Virus record (IMG/VR): IMGVR_UViG_3300021962_000614
Coordinates: 1-24,801 of that record
DNA length: 24,801 nt
Direction: 5' to 3' (one strand)
Source: a virus
Both the position numbers and the translations under genes were made by a program. The notes under the pieces are model-generated. The model saw only the letters and a program-made list of their open reading frames with translations, searched no databases and was not told the DNA's origin. Shown one piece after another: positions 1 to 8,127 of this stretch. The first letter of the stretch is position 1. The number at the start of each line of letters is the position of its first letter.

Positions 1-1
1 T

Positions 2-253
2 ACAGATAACTCTCTTTATGCAGATTCTCTAGCAGGTAACGCAGGAGATGTATATATACAGTTTACACGATCTGCAGATAGTAACCATCATATCAAATTT
101 ACATTAAACTCTGCTACAATCGAGGGATATACAGATAATATAACTGCTTTCGGTAGAGTAGAGCGTACATTTACTTTGCGAGGATATGCATCTAGTGTTA
201 ATGCTGGCTTGACAATTGAGATCGCAAATGCTAATAGTAGTGCGTTATATTAA
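2..253 (+). CDS. Major tail (tube) protein, 3' end only
   Basis: Open from the window edge in the frame starting at base 2, giving 83 residues ending NSSALY and a TAA stop. The fragment is beta-rich, with alternating hydrophobic and polar residues and repeated Thr/Asn/Ser, as expected of a tail-tube C-terminal region. No diagnostic motif is visible. The call rests on position: a strong terminator follows, then (after an opposite-strand cassette) the tail chaperones and tape measure, which normally come straight after the tube gene. The upstream part lies outside the window. A decoration or other tail protein is possible. Confidence 0.55.
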   Translation, partial: TDNSLYADSLAGNAGDVYIQFTRSADSNHHIKFTLNSATIEGYTDNITAFGRVERTFTLRGYASSVNAGLTIEIANANSSALY

Positions 254-274
254 TATATAATATTTTTTACACCA

Positions 275-330
275 CAAAAAAATTGATCCGACTAGATTCT
301 ACTCCGTTTATAGTCGGATCTTTTTTATTT
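275..330. terminator. Bidirectional intrinsic terminator
   Basis: A perfect 10-bp stem pairs GATCCGACTA (285-294) with TAGTCGGATC (311-320) around a 16-nt loop. A T-run follows on the plus strand (321-326) and an A-run precedes it (275-282), giving a U-tract to transcripts from either side. It separates the convergent tail-tube gene and the minus-strand operon. The loop, read on the minus strand, contains TAAACGGAGT, the same word used as ribosome site by the early genes. Confidence 0.9.
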
Positions 331-676
331 ATTTTATTTGTAACTTTACGATCCTAAAGTTTAATTTGTTAGGGAGAGTCTCTAGTATCTCTTCTGCTTT
401 TTCGTATGAGATATATAACTGGTGTAAAACACTATTATTTTTACAGATGATCATGCCAATATCATCAGTATAGATAAATGGAGCTACGATAGCATATACT
501 GTAAATCCTCTATCTATCTCACTATCTATATACTCTTTTGCATCTCTAATAGAGCGCAGTAGAGGTTCTTCTTTTGCTCTTTTATTTACTCGTATTCCCT
601 CGACCTGATAATATATTAGATCGTGTTTACATTTTACTGCCATTATTCTATGCGCTTTATATGGATATGATCTCAT
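329..676 (-). CDS. Hypothetical protein, last gene of minus-strand early operon
   Basis: A 115-residue protein of unknown function. I chose the start at 676 because its ATGA overlaps the stop of the upstream gene and GGAGAGGG lies just ahead. A start at 718 would add 14 residues of unlikely sequence read inside the neighbour. The protein is soluble-looking with a basic N-terminus (MRSYPYKAHRI) and alternating charged and hydrophobic segments. No catalytic motif or membrane segment is evident. Transcription ends at the terminator 285-320. As the distal gene of an early-type operon it is a candidate host-takeover or exclusion factor, which is inference from context only. Confidence 0.75.
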   Translation of the reverse strand: MRSYPYKAHRIMAVKCKHDLIYYQVEGIRVNKRAKEEPLLRSIRDAKEYIDSEIDRGFTVYAIVAPFIYTDDIGMIICKNNSVLHQLYISYEKAEEILETLPNKLNFRIVKLQIK

Positions 677-906
677 CTTACACCCTCTCCACATTCCCAG
701 AGTACATCTATAAACCATTGACGATCTTTGCTAGGATAATATGTCTCTTTTATTTTTTCTGTATCCTCTCCTCTTATTATCGCTCTATACTGCTCTATAA
801 TCTCTCTGTATAGCGATATAGAGAATAGTCTTACAGAGATTAATTGTATAGCTCTCTCTTGTGCAGTCATCTGATCAGGAGATTTATGTTCGTATGAAAA
901 ACTCAT
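673..906 (-). CDS. Hypothetical protein, minus-strand operon
   Basis: A 77-residue, mostly helical and charged protein with no motif I recognise. The start ATG at 906 overlaps the stop of the 40-residue membrane protein upstream (ATGA) and is preceded by GGGAGGATC, a good ribosome site. Its own stop overlaps the next start. These tight overlaps on both sides indicate translational coupling and support a real gene. The sequence has an amphipathic stretch around residues 18-45 (ERAIQLISVRLFSISLYREI) that could be an interaction helix. Confidence 0.75.
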   Translation of the reverse strand: MSFSYEHKSPDQMTAQERAIQLISVRLFSISLYREIIEQYRAIIRGEDTEKIKETYYPSKDRQWFIDVLWECGEGVR

Positions 907-1025
907 AGCGATCCTCCCATAAGATAATAAAACTTTGTTATACCGATACTGCAGATGTGTAGTAGCAGTAGAGAAATAATTACAATTTCACCGATTAAAA
1001 TAATTTCTAATTGTTTTCTAGTCAT
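903..1025 (-). CDS. Small single-pass membrane protein (40 aa)
   Basis: A short gene encoding 40 residues: a basic start (MTRKQ), then a long hydrophobic helix (LEIILIGEIVIISLLLLHIC, about residues 6-25) and a short polar tail. The start overlaps the upstream stop (ATGA) and TAGGAG stands 9 bases before the ATG. The stop overlaps the next ATG. It is therefore sandwiched in a coupled operon. The layout suits a small inner-membrane phage protein such as an exclusion or host-inhibition peptide. The family is unknown, so the function is inference. Confidence 0.72.
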   Translation of the reverse strand: MTRKQLEIILIGEIVIISLLLLHICSIGITKFYYLMGGSL

Positions 1026-1339
1026 AAAATGACTCCTATATTATTTTGATACCATGCAGAATTTGTAGCCTCTGAAATACGAAACTTTATATTCTCTCTG
1101 TTATCATACATTGTATAGCCAGTGCTATCTGTTCTTTTTTCGCAGTAGATAATCTGATCCCAAGTACTGAGCTCATCAGATATAATATAGTTATTTTTAT
1201 CTTGTATATCTTTACGAGTATTAGATCCTGTATATGATACATAGATAGTATCTGTATATTTATTATTATTCTCTGCTATAATTTTTTGAATTATTGATAG
1301 AGGAATATATTGAGCGATTTTTGTAAATTCTAATTTCAT
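1022..1339 (-). CDS. Hypothetical protein, minus-strand operon
   Basis: A 105-residue protein of unknown function. The start at 1339 has the early-gene leader TGGAGTAACAAAATG, the same arrangement as at 12078 and 18274. It is rich in Asn, Tyr, Thr and Ile, with an Asn-rich stretch near residue 24, and shows no membrane segment or catalytic signature. Its stop overlaps the start of the membrane protein downstream. A hairpin at 1370-1395 lies in the 71-nt gap before it, so its expression may be set separately from the gene upstream. Confidence 0.75.
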   Translation of the reverse strand: MKLEFTKIAQYIPLSIIQKIIAENNNKYTDTIYVSYTGSNTRKDIQDKNNYIISDELSTWDQIIYCEKRTDSTGYTMYDNRENIKFRISEATNSAWYQNNIGVIL

Positions 1340-1369
1340 TTTGTTACTCCATTTATTTTTTAGTTAGAT

Positions 1370-1395
1370 GGAGTCTACTTATTATTGTAGACTCC
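1370..1395 (-). promoter_or_regulatory. Intercistronic hairpin in minus-strand operon
   Basis: A perfect 9-bp inverted repeat, GGAGTCTAC (1370-1378) and GTAGACTCC (1387-1395), with an 8-nt loop. It lies between the 103-residue gene and the 105-residue gene. No T-tract follows on either strand, so it is more likely an RNA-processing or stability element, or an attenuator, than a standard terminator. On the minus strand it contains the word CGGAGT, which recurs in the early ribosome sites. Confidence 0.5.
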
Positions 1396-1410
1396 GATAA
1401 TGTATGTTGA

Positions 1411-1722
1411 TTAGCAATATCGCCATGTGATAAAAGAACCTGTGTAGTGATTTCTTGCATCTTGCAAACATGTTTCTAATTTACGAATGTCACACCAGCA
1501 GAATATCTTTCCGTCTACAGTAATTTCTATTTCTTGAAATTTAGGCTGTACTTTATAAGTTTTATTATATTCTATAGTTTGATCTATCTCGTTACATAAC
1601 TCACATTCTGCAGATTGATCTGTATCCCATATACCCTCTGCAATACATTCTGCTACTGCATCGGATATAGTTTCTTTACTGGTGAAATGCCAAATCAATC
1701 CGTTTACATATAATCTATTCAT
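1411..1722 (-). CDS. Cys-rich hypothetical protein, minus-strand operon
   Basis: A 103-residue acidic protein with seven cysteines, including AECELC in the middle, FCWCD near residue 75 and a C-terminal Cys. The paired spacing suggests metal binding or disulfides, but it does not match a zinc-finger class I can name. The start has the early leader ACGGAGTAAATATG. It is the second gene behind the early promoter at 1981-2009. Function unknown. Confidence 0.75.
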   Translation of the reverse strand: MNRLYVNGLIWHFTSKETISDAVAECIAEGIWDTDQSAECELCNEIDQTIEYNKTYKVQPKFQEIEITVDGKIFCWCDIRKLETCLQDARNHYTGSFITWRYC

Positions 1723-1751
1723 ATTTACTCCGTTATTTTATTAATCTTCTA

Positions 1752-1931
1752 TTACTCTTCTATTATTCGAAGATCCCATTTTTGAGAATATTTTGAAAAG
1801 TATAATTCAATCGTATATACTGATTCTCCTCCATTTTTACCATAAGACATATATCTTACTGAATTTGAATATACTGGAGATATATTTAATATTGATAATT
1901 TTTGTTGTATTTGTTCATAATTTAGAATCAT
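1752..1931 (-). CDS. Small hypothetical protein, first gene of minus-strand operon
   Basis: A 59-residue protein starting MILNYEQIQQ and ending RIIEE, stop TAA. It carries the early ribosome site AAACGGAGTACAGAATG and lies about 45 bp downstream of the predicted transcription start of the early promoter. It is a soluble, mixed alpha/beta-looking protein with two Gly in the middle (GKNGGE) and no recognisable family. The promoter plus conserved leader make this a real gene despite its size. The plus-strand reading across 1793-2047 is a shadow. Confidence 0.7.
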   Translation of the reverse strand: MILNYEQIQQKLSILNISPVYSNSVRYMSYGKNGGESVYTIELYFSKYSQKWDLRIIEE

Positions 1932-1980
1932 TCTGTACTCCGTTTATTATTTACTATAGATTTTATTATCTATATACTTA

Positions 1981-2009
1981 TATATATCACTTATATATAC
2001 AAGCGTCAA
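1981..2009 (-). promoter_or_regulatory. Early promoter of the minus-strand operon
   Basis: Read on the minus strand: -35 TTGACG (2004-2009), a 17-bp spacer and -10 TATATA (1981-1986). A T-rich block containing TTATTATTTTT lies just upstream of the -35. The spacer and -10 region carry two TATATAAGT repeats. The stretch is almost identical to the promoter at 17978-18006, which argues for a shared regulator. Confidence 0.75.
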
Positions 2010-2041
2010 GAAAAATAATAAAAAAAATAAATTATTTTTGC

Positions 2042-2070
2042 AGATAGTTAGATAGAAGATAGAATATATA
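2042..2070 (+). promoter_or_regulatory. Putative late promoter for the tail operon
   Basis: AGATAGTTAGATAGAAGATAG begins at 2042 and is followed by TATATA at 2065-2070. The word AGATAGT plus a second GATAG recurs upstream of the fibre gene and the portal gene, each with a -10-like hexamer 23-26 bp further on. With this -10, transcription would begin near 2077, inside the longest reading of the next gene, which favours a translation start at 2100. No good -35 is present, suggesting an activator-dependent promoter. Confidence 0.45.
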
Positions 2071-2099
2071 TGGAAAATAACGATTACACAGGAAATATT

Positions 2100-2600
2100 A
2101 TGCTCAAAGATTTATTGAAAGATATAAACGATACTACATACTACGAGATCCCTATATTTAATGGACTCATGATTATTCGAGGAAAGATCCTATCACCAGC
2201 ACAGATAGAGCAGGCATCTCTAGCCACCTCCCTACTTATGAGGGGCTTAATGTCTCAAGTAGATCAGATACAAAAGATCTCCAGCTCCCTTAAAGATAAC
2301 CCATCGGAACAAGATATAGATCAAGCCTATTCCATGCTTGCAAAACTGCGACCTGAACAAGTTACAAAAATTGCAGAGCAACAAGATCTAACAATTTGCA
2401 ATTCCATTATGCAGGCTAGATCTGCAGATAGTGATACATTCGAGCGCATAAAGATAGTAATGCATCAGGATCAAGCCGATCATCAAAATAATCTGCTATG
2501 GGTAGGATCTCTATCTAGTCAAGATCGCCAGTCTATCCTAGATAAAGCCATGAGAGGGCATCAGGAGGCTCTAGAGAGGATTGCCACCTTTCGCCGATGA
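2100..2600 (+). CDS. Tail assembly chaperone (G-type)
   Basis: A helical, Gln/Asp-rich protein of 166 residues directly before the tape measure, the normal place of the siphovirus tail chaperone that coats the tape measure during tail assembly. I start it at 2100, where AGGAAA precedes the ATG. The first in-frame ATG at 2070 lacks a ribosome site and coincides with the predicted -10 element, but would add 10 residues. The 3' end overlaps an open +1 frame whose product is the GT-type extension. The overlap contains ACC TTT CGC (2586-2594), a plausible +1 slippery site. The assignment rests on position, size and the overlapping frames; sequence identity to a named family was not tested. Confidence 0.75.
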   Translation: MLKDLLKDINDTTYYEIPIFNGLMIIRGKILSPAQIEQASLATSLLMRGLMSQVDQIQKISSSLKDNPSEQDIDQAYSMLAKLRPEQVTKIAEQQDLTICNSIMQARSADSDTFERIKIVMHQDQADHQNNLLWVGSLSSQDRQSILDKAMRGHQEALERIATFRR

Positions 2601-2808
2601 TACGGACTATCTACATATCATAGATACCATCGCTCGCAGTTATGGTAAGACTCCTGCAGAGATACGAGCATTATCATGGGAGGATCTTATTTTTTGTCTC
2701 CAGTGTATGCACACTAGAGGAGAGAGGCTTTCTAGAACTCTCAAAAAATACAAAAAATCAGGAATCATGCCAGTACTATCTGTATCTGACATTATAGATA
2801 TACTGTGA
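2581..2808 (+). CDS. Tail assembly chaperone T domain, probably made by +1 frameshift
   Basis: An open frame of about 75 residues, +1 relative to the preceding gene and ending 28 bp before the tape measure. It has no ATG at its start: the only candidate is a TTG at 2581, 12 bp after AGGAGG. It is best read as the T extension of the chaperone, fused after Phe by slippage of TTT to TTC at 2589-2592, giving a product that continues ADDTDYLHII. The tail chaperones of lambda (G/GT) and of many siphoviruses use this logic. Independent initiation at TTG cannot be excluded. Confidence 0.7.
   Translation: MPPFADDTDYLHIIDTIARSYGKTPAEIRALSWEDLIFCLQCMHTRGERLSRTLKKYKKSGIMPVLSVSDIIDIL
2586..2594 (+). promoter_or_regulatory. 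Candidate +1 ribosomal frameshift site
   Basis: In the chaperone frame the codons are ACC TTT CGC CGA TGA. A P-site tRNA-Phe on TTT can re-pair with TTC after moving one base forward, placing the ribosome in the T frame (GCC GAT GAT). The arrangement resembles the UCC-UUU-CGU +1 site of influenza PA-X. SD-like sequences (AGGAGG at 2563-2568, AGAGGA at 2575-2580) lie upstream and could stimulate slippage. The stop codon is two codons downstream. Confidence 0.55.
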
Positions 2809-2835
2809 TATATTGAGATAAATCTAGGAGGATAT

Positions 2836-5106
2836 ATGGCAGATAGTGTAGTACAATATGTACTGAAGATAGATAGTAAATCTGCGCAGTCAGATCTATC
2901 TAATGTCGGTAAAAAGGCAGAGATCTCTGCTCATAGTATGGATGATCTAACACAATCCACAAAAGAGCTAGAGGGAGCATTATCTGCTATAAAGACTGGA
3001 GGAGATCGATCTGTACAAGGTCTAGATAACATCGCTAGATCTGCGCAAAAAGTAGATAATGCTATGCAAAAAGTAGAACAAAATACTCATAATATGAGTG
3101 AAGCTATATCTAACTCTACGGAAAAAGTAGCAAAATTGGGATCTGGTTTTGGTGCTATGGCATCAGGAGTAGGGGCAGTATCTCCAGAGCTACAAGGGAT
3201 GTTTACTATAATAGCCGATGGATCATCGCTAGCAGATGGTTTTGGGCAGATCCTCGCTAATGGATTAAATCCAGCTATGATCGCTATAGGGGCTACTGTA
3301 GGTATAGTAACAGGAGCAATCTATTTATGGAATCAGGCAGAGGAGGAGGCAAAGAAAAAAGCAGAAGAGACAAAAAAAGCGATAGAAGATCTATCTGTAG
3401 CAATACAAAAACAACATGATATCATAGCTCAAACTGATAGCAGATTCGCCTCCTATATAGATCAGCTTAATGCGTCAAATAACGAGCTTGCAATACTTAC
3501 TGGATCTATGTCGGAATATGAACTAGCTACTGCTCAAGCTACTGCTATAGCAGAGCAACATAGACAAGCTATATCAGGTACATATGATGACCAAATATCT
3601 GCATTAAAACAATCTATCTCTGATCAAGAGAAACAACTAAGTTTATTAAATGAGCAGTTAGCGATAGAAAAGGCAATATATGCTGAAAATAGTAAAACTA
3701 CTTTATCTATTACTGGTGGAGCAGAAGCAGAAAAAAAGGCTCAAGCTGAAAAGTATAATGCATTAAAAAAACAGATAGCTCCTCTACAAGAATCTTTGGT
3801 ACTAGATAAAGATAGACTACATACAATCCTGAATCAAACAAAATCATTAAATGCTCAAGCTGGAGAACTAGAGAATAATTTATTACAGATAGCTAAAATT
3901 AGAGAAGAGGAAAAGAAGAGAGCAGAGGCAGAAAAAAGAAGAGCAGAGCGAAAAGCACTACAAGATAAGCAGGAGGCAGAGAGACAAAAAAAGATACAAG
4001 AGGATCTTCGTATATATGAATCGATGCTAGCAGAGCAAGATCAAAAAGCGCAGACTGCCATTAATGCCCAGATAGCTTTACAAAATATTCTATCTACTAC
4101 TGTTGAAAAACAATTATCTCCTCAGGAAAAAATATTATTAGATCTACAGAATCAGTTAGCGAAAGCTAGAGAGCTGGCAGATATATCAGGAGCATCTAAC
4201 CTCCTTAAAGATGTAGAGAAAGCTCTTATAGACGAGGCTAATAGGCTACTCGATGAGCAACTCCAAAAAGAGATCGATCTCGCAAAGCAGGCGCAAGATA
4301 AAGTAGATGCAGAAAAGGCAAAAACAGAAGAGCTAGCAAAACAGACCGCAGAGAAGAGAAAGCAAGATCGTCTAGATAAAGTCGGAAAAGGTGTAGATGC
4401 ATTATCTAGTATAGCCTCTGGAGATATATCAGGTCTTATAGGGATTATAAACCCAGTAGCAGGAGCGATCTCAAAAGCTCTTATCCAACTAGGTCAAAAA
4501 ACACCAGAAGAGCTTAAAGCAGAGATGATAGCACAGATCGATGCCATTAGAATAGGGCTATCGTATCTACCTGAAATATTGATAACAGTTATGCCTAAAG
4601 TGGCAACGGCTCTAACAGAGGCGATTGTAGATGGTACTATTCAGCTCTTCAAAAATCTCTTTACTCTTATTGTAGATGGTATAAAAAATGTATTCTCTCT
4701 AAGCTTTTTGGATAAAGCTCCTGATCAGCAAAAAGCTAGCAGTCGAGCATGGCAAAATATTATAGACTTTTTTGATCCTAATAAACAAGTAACCTATAAC
4801 GCTCCTACACAGTCCTTCGCATCAGGAGGGAGATATATCCCAAGAGCAGAGGGAGGGATAAGATTTACGGGTCAAGATCAAGGGCTAGCGATGCTCCATC
4901 GAGGAGAATTTGTCGTAGCTCAATCAGGGCAAAGACCCCAGCAGGTAGATCGCCAGCTTTCTCAATCAGGAGGAGGGGCAGTAAATGTAATAATAAACTC
5001 TGCAGTAGTCGATAGAAATGCGGTAGATGGGCTAGTAAGACAGATCGAGCAGAGATTTAATAGCAAGTATGGGCTATCTAGCAGTAATTTATTTGGAGGT
5101 AGATAA
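2836..5106 (+). CDS. Tail tape measure protein
   Basis: A 756-residue protein and the second longest in the window, placed after the tail chaperones. The N-terminal 110 residues are helical and polar. Residues 146-165 form a hydrophobic segment, then a very long charged coiled coil (about 166-510) rich in Lys/Glu/Gln/Ala. A second hydrophobic region spans about 515-630 and the C-terminus is Gly/Gln-rich. This pattern is typical of tape measures, which set tail length and are ejected ahead of DNA. At about 1.5 angstrom per residue it predicts a tail near 110 nm. The ribosome site TAGGAGGATATATG is strong. The stop overlaps the next start (TAATG). Confidence 0.92.
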   Translation: MADSVVQYVLKIDSKSAQSDLSNVGKKAEISAHSMDDLTQSTKELEGALSAIKTGGDRSVQGLDNIARSAQKVDNAMQKVEQNTHNMSEAISNSTEKVAKLGSGFGAMASGVGAVSPELQGMFTIIADGSSLADGFGQILANGLNPAMIAIGATVGIVTGAIYLWNQAEEEAKKKAEETKKAIEDLSVAIQKQHDIIAQTDSRFASYIDQLNASNNELAILTGSMSEYELATAQATAIAEQHRQAISGTYDDQISALKQSISDQEKQLSLLNEQLAIEKAIYAENSKTTLSITGGAEAEKKAQAEKYNALKKQIAPLQESLVLDKDRLHTILNQTKSLNAQAGELENNLLQIAKIREEEKKRAEAEKRRAERKALQDKQEAERQKKIQEDLRIYESMLAEQDQKAQTAINAQIALQNILSTTVEKQLSPQEKILLDLQNQLAKARELADISGASNLLKDVEKALIDEANRLLDEQLQKEIDLAKQAQDKVDAEKAKTEELAKQTAEKRKQDRLDKVGKGVDALSSIASGDISGLIGIINPVAGAISKALIQLGQKTPEELKAEMIAQIDAIRIGLSYLPEILITVMPKVATALTEAIVDGTIQLFKNLFTLIVDGIKNVFSLSFLDKAPDQQKASSRAWQNIIDFFDPNKQVTYNAPTQSFASGGRYIPRAEGGIRFTGQDQGLAMLHRGEFVVAQSGQRPQQVDRQLSQSGGGAVNVIINSAVVDRNAVDGLVRQIEQRFNSKYGLSSSNLFGGR

Positions 5107-5987
5107 TGGGATCAGCAAAGTTTTATTTTTATCCTGAACCTGACGGATCGCAGTTAGTAGAGATAGATATGGGAGAGTATCTAGGGGAAATGTATAGCGA
5201 TATGCAGATCTCTGCAGTAGATGCAGTATCTCTAGACGGCTCTAGATCTAGAGCGATATCTAAAATGGGGGAAATCGTCACGATACAGAGAGATCGGATG
5301 TTACTGGGAGAAGATCTAGCGATAAAATTTATCGCCTTGCAAAATCATTTAGATAGAGGCTACTCCTGTGCATTTACTGCAGATAGTGATAAAGCATGGT
5401 GTGCTCCAGTTAGATCTACTCTATCTGCAGGAGTTACTACAATCCCAGTCTATGCGAATCCTTTCGCAAATATGATCACTCTAGGATCTCCTCCTATACC
5501 TGCTACAGATGATTATGTTACTATAGATACTCCTCCTCCGAACCTGATACAAGAAACTGCAAAAGTAGATAGTGTAGCGAATCTATCAGGAGGAGGAGGA
5601 GGATCTTTTACTATCGCAAATCGCTTAAATTTTGCTTATGGGGGCAGATCTTTTGTAAGGTGGTACAGATTCTACCCGATACTCAAAAGACCCGCAGAAG
5701 ATGTAGGACAGTCGATAGTAACGAATGAGGGAGGTAGATTATTTTCTCTATCTATACGACTTGTAGTAGACTACGCATTATTATTTGCATATCATCCTGA
5801 GACTCAAGGCGAGTCTGGTGTATCTCTCGGAGATAATCTATTAAGAGAATACACTGCATCAGGAACATTACCAGCAGGCAGAAGAGGAGGAGGGCTAGAC
5901 GGGATTCCCAAAAAGTTTAGGGGAGGTAATCAAGATATTGTGCTACCATCTGCAGATACTGCCCAAAGATTAGGGGAGTTTGAATAA
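5106..5987 (+). CDS. Tail-tip protein, distal-tail-like by position
   Basis: A 293-residue protein immediately after the tape measure, start overlapping its stop, preceded by GGAGG. It is beta-rich with a strong aromatic stretch (FVRWYRFYPILKRP) and Gly-rich linkers, one made of five consecutive GGA codons (5589-5603). In siphoviruses this slot usually holds the distal tail protein that closes the tube and seats the tip. No domain signature can be named from sequence alone, so the role is inferred from synteny. Confidence 0.6.
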   Translation: MGSAKFYFYPEPDGSQLVEIDMGEYLGEMYSDMQISAVDAVSLDGSRSRAISKMGEIVTIQRDRMLLGEDLAIKFIALQNHLDRGYSCAFTADSDKAWCAPVRSTLSAGVTTIPVYANPFANMITLGSPPIPATDDYVTIDTPPPNLIQETAKVDSVANLSGGGGGSFTIANRLNFAYGGRSFVRWYRFYPILKRPAEDVGQSIVTNEGGRLFSLSIRLVVDYALLFAYHPETQGESGVSLGDNLLREYTASGTLPAGRRGGGLDGIPKKFRGGNQDIVLPSADTAQRLGEFE

Positions 5988-5988
5988 T

Positions 5989-7527
5989 ATGTCATGGTCT
6001 AATCAGTTTATTACTAGCCTCTCTGCTCCTGCTAAAATAATTACTTATTCGCTAAAATTCCTCGCAGTAAACAGAGAATATAAACTTTCTCAAGGTACAT
6101 ATATCGGATATAGTACAGAGATCAAGATCGGCGAGGCAGATGTAGTATTCGATTCTACTCGTATTACTCCATCTAGATGGAGTGTAGATTTCGGATCTTT
6201 TACTGTGACTATACATGGGGATCTTCGCCCAGTGTTTAATAACTCACTTGTCAAGGGAGCGATCGCAGAGCTTATCATGTCTAGAGATGGGATACAAAAC
6301 AGAGTAGCGATAGGACAACTTTTGTCTGTATCAGGATCTAGAGGAGTATGGACTCTGCAGTTTGGTGATTTCCTCACGATCATGAGATCAAGAGCTACAA
6401 ACATAACTTACCAAAATGCATTTTGGTATAACGCAGGGCAAAAAGCCACAGTAACCACAAATTTCAACTATGCCTCTGGGCAGAATCTCTATCTAGACAA
6501 TATAGATATTTTTGAGCAGGAAACTGGACAAAATGGGCTTATACACATGTTTGATAGTATACATAATCTCGATGTATACTGGCTATGGGATACAAAAACA
6601 TATACCTCTGCCCCTGCTGGCTATCTGCATATCGTATCTACTGGAGTATATCCATCTACTATAAGCCATGATCATCTGCAAGCAGGAGATACTGTGGTAT
6701 CGTGTGCAAGGCTACGAGGTAGAGCAGACTATGTATTTGCAAGGCTCTTAATGTCCACAGGAGACGGAACACAAGGCGTATTCGATGATTATCCAAAATC
6801 ATGGGGGTTAGGGATAAACTGGCAAACAAATTTGGTAGATAAAGCAGATATGGATCGCTACTATGGTGTATGGGCTACATCGACAGGAACACACGAGATA
6901 AATCTAGTGATAGAAAATTCAGGAAATATTCGAACATTTCTGGATGCAATCTTAAATATGGGAATGTTCCCAGTCTGGAGGCAAAACAGTTTATCATGGC
7001 GAGTAGCTCAAGATCCCAATAACGCAGGATATATAACAGTAGTAGATCATATTACAGATATAGATATAATCGAGATCGAAGATCATCAGTTATACGCAGA
7101 TACTCAAGATACGATATATACACAATCGAGAATAGTGTATTATGATACTGTAGCAGGAAAGTTAGATAGTTATACCTCTGCTAGATCTCCTCTCATATAT
7201 CCAGCAGATCAAGTTATCGAGAGAGATCTATCTCTTATATATCGCATAGATAATCCTAGCCAGCTCGTAAAAGCTCAAACTGATATAAAAAGACTAGCAG
7301 TATGGGATAGTAAGCCGTATGAAAATCTGACAATTTCTGTAACGGAAAAACATGCAGTTTTGGTAGCAGGTGATATCGTAGAAATAACCTCTAGTCAAAT
7401 ATACGGATTAAGCGAGGGAATAAATAAAACATATTCACACAGGAGAGGAATGGTGTTATCTAACAGGTGGATGCCCTCTGAATCTCGTTGTATACTATCT
7501 ATAGGGATTATGTACCCTTATGGATAG
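5989..7527 (+). CDS. Tail-tip / baseplate hub protein
   Basis: A 512-residue protein following the distal-tail-like gene by one base. I start it at the ATG at 5989, with AGGGGAG ten bases upstream, rather than the in-frame TTG at 5980 that overlaps the previous gene. It is beta-rich throughout with many aromatic and Asp residues and no signal peptide or membrane helix. Its size, position and composition suit a tail-associated hub protein. No hydrolase motif is visible. Family assignment is open. Confidence 0.6.
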   Translation: MSWSNQFITSLSAPAKIITYSLKFLAVNREYKLSQGTYIGYSTEIKIGEADVVFDSTRITPSRWSVDFGSFTVTIHGDLRPVFNNSLVKGAIAELIMSRDGIQNRVAIGQLLSVSGSRGVWTLQFGDFLTIMRSRATNITYQNAFWYNAGQKATVTTNFNYASGQNLYLDNIDIFEQETGQNGLIHMFDSIHNLDVYWLWDTKTYTSAPAGYLHIVSTGVYPSTISHDHLQAGDTVVSCARLRGRADYVFARLLMSTGDGTQGVFDDYPKSWGLGINWQTNLVDKADMDRYYGVWATSTGTHEINLVIENSGNIRTFLDAILNMGMFPVWRQNSLSWRVAQDPNNAGYITVVDHITDIDIIEIEDHQLYADTQDTIYTQSRIVYYDTVAGKLDSYTSARSPLIYPADQVIERDLSLIYRIDNPSQLVKAQTDIKRLAVWDSKPYENLTISVTEKHAVLVAGDIVEITSSQIYGLSEGINKTYSHRRGMVLSNRWMPSESRCILSIGIMYPYG

Positions 7528-7538
7528 GAGAATAAAAA

Positions 7539-8126
7539 ATGTTAGTAGATTTCACTGGATACCCTAGTATCCTCCAAAAAGTAAAAGATATGGGATTCGC
7601 AGTTTTTGAGACTAAAGACTACGATCTAAATATTATCGGTGTTAGAAATCCTGAAAATAGCCCAAATATCTTCGATGATGAGCTACATGTAGTCTATAAA
7701 ATAGCTGGAATGTGGAAATGGCGAAAATATAAAATTACTACAGATGCAGGAAAAACATATCTAGAGAAAGATAACACTGCAATATTAGTACATAATCGCC
7801 AATATCGAGGATCTCACATCATCGGACTACATAGAGATACATATAAAGCTCTAGTGCAGAGAGGATCGGAAGTAGCAGTATGGAGAGATAGTAACAAGGA
7901 TGGTAAAGCAGACTATGAGGGGCTAGAGCATCTCGGATATTTTGGGATAAATATCCATAGAGCATCTGCACATAAAGAGAGTAAGACGATTGAGAATTAT
8001 TCTGCTGGGTGTCAAGTTTTCGCAGATCCTGACGATTTCGCAGAGTTTATGGAGTTATGCGAGTTACAAGTATCTAGGACTGGATATAAAAAGTTTACTT
8101 ATACTCTTTTGCTAGGAGGGGAATAA
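7539..8126 (+). CDS. Putative peptidoglycan-active enzyme (L,D-transpeptidase-like), likely endolysin
   Basis: A 195-residue protein just upstream of a holin-like gene. The C-terminal half contains GINIHR near residue 135 followed about 16 residues later by YSAGCQVF. This His-then-(S/T)xGC order resembles the active site of YkuD-type L,D-transpeptidase folds, and the last Cys would be the nucleophile. No signal peptide is seen, as expected for a holin-dependent enzyme. It has a good ribosome site (TAGGAG). A structural tail-tip hydrolase is an alternative, since it follows tail genes directly. Activity is inferred from motif and context, not from a full family match. Confidence 0.55.
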   Translation: MLVDFTGYPSILQKVKDMGFAVFETKDYDLNIIGVRNPENSPNIFDDELHVVYKIAGMWKWRKYKITTDAGKTYLEKDNTAILVHNRQYRGSHIIGLHRDTYKALVQRGSEVAVWRDSNKDGKADYEGLEHLGYFGINIHRASAHKESKTIENYSAGCQVFADPDDFAEFMELCELQVSRTGYKKFTYTLLLGGE

Positions 8127-8127
8127 T

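Noticed and set aside
1793-2047. An 84-residue plus-strand hydrophobic frame
   Set aside because: It runs through the minus-strand 59-residue gene and its promoter, with no ribosome site; the Tyr/Ile/Leu richness is a by-product of AT-rich DNA.
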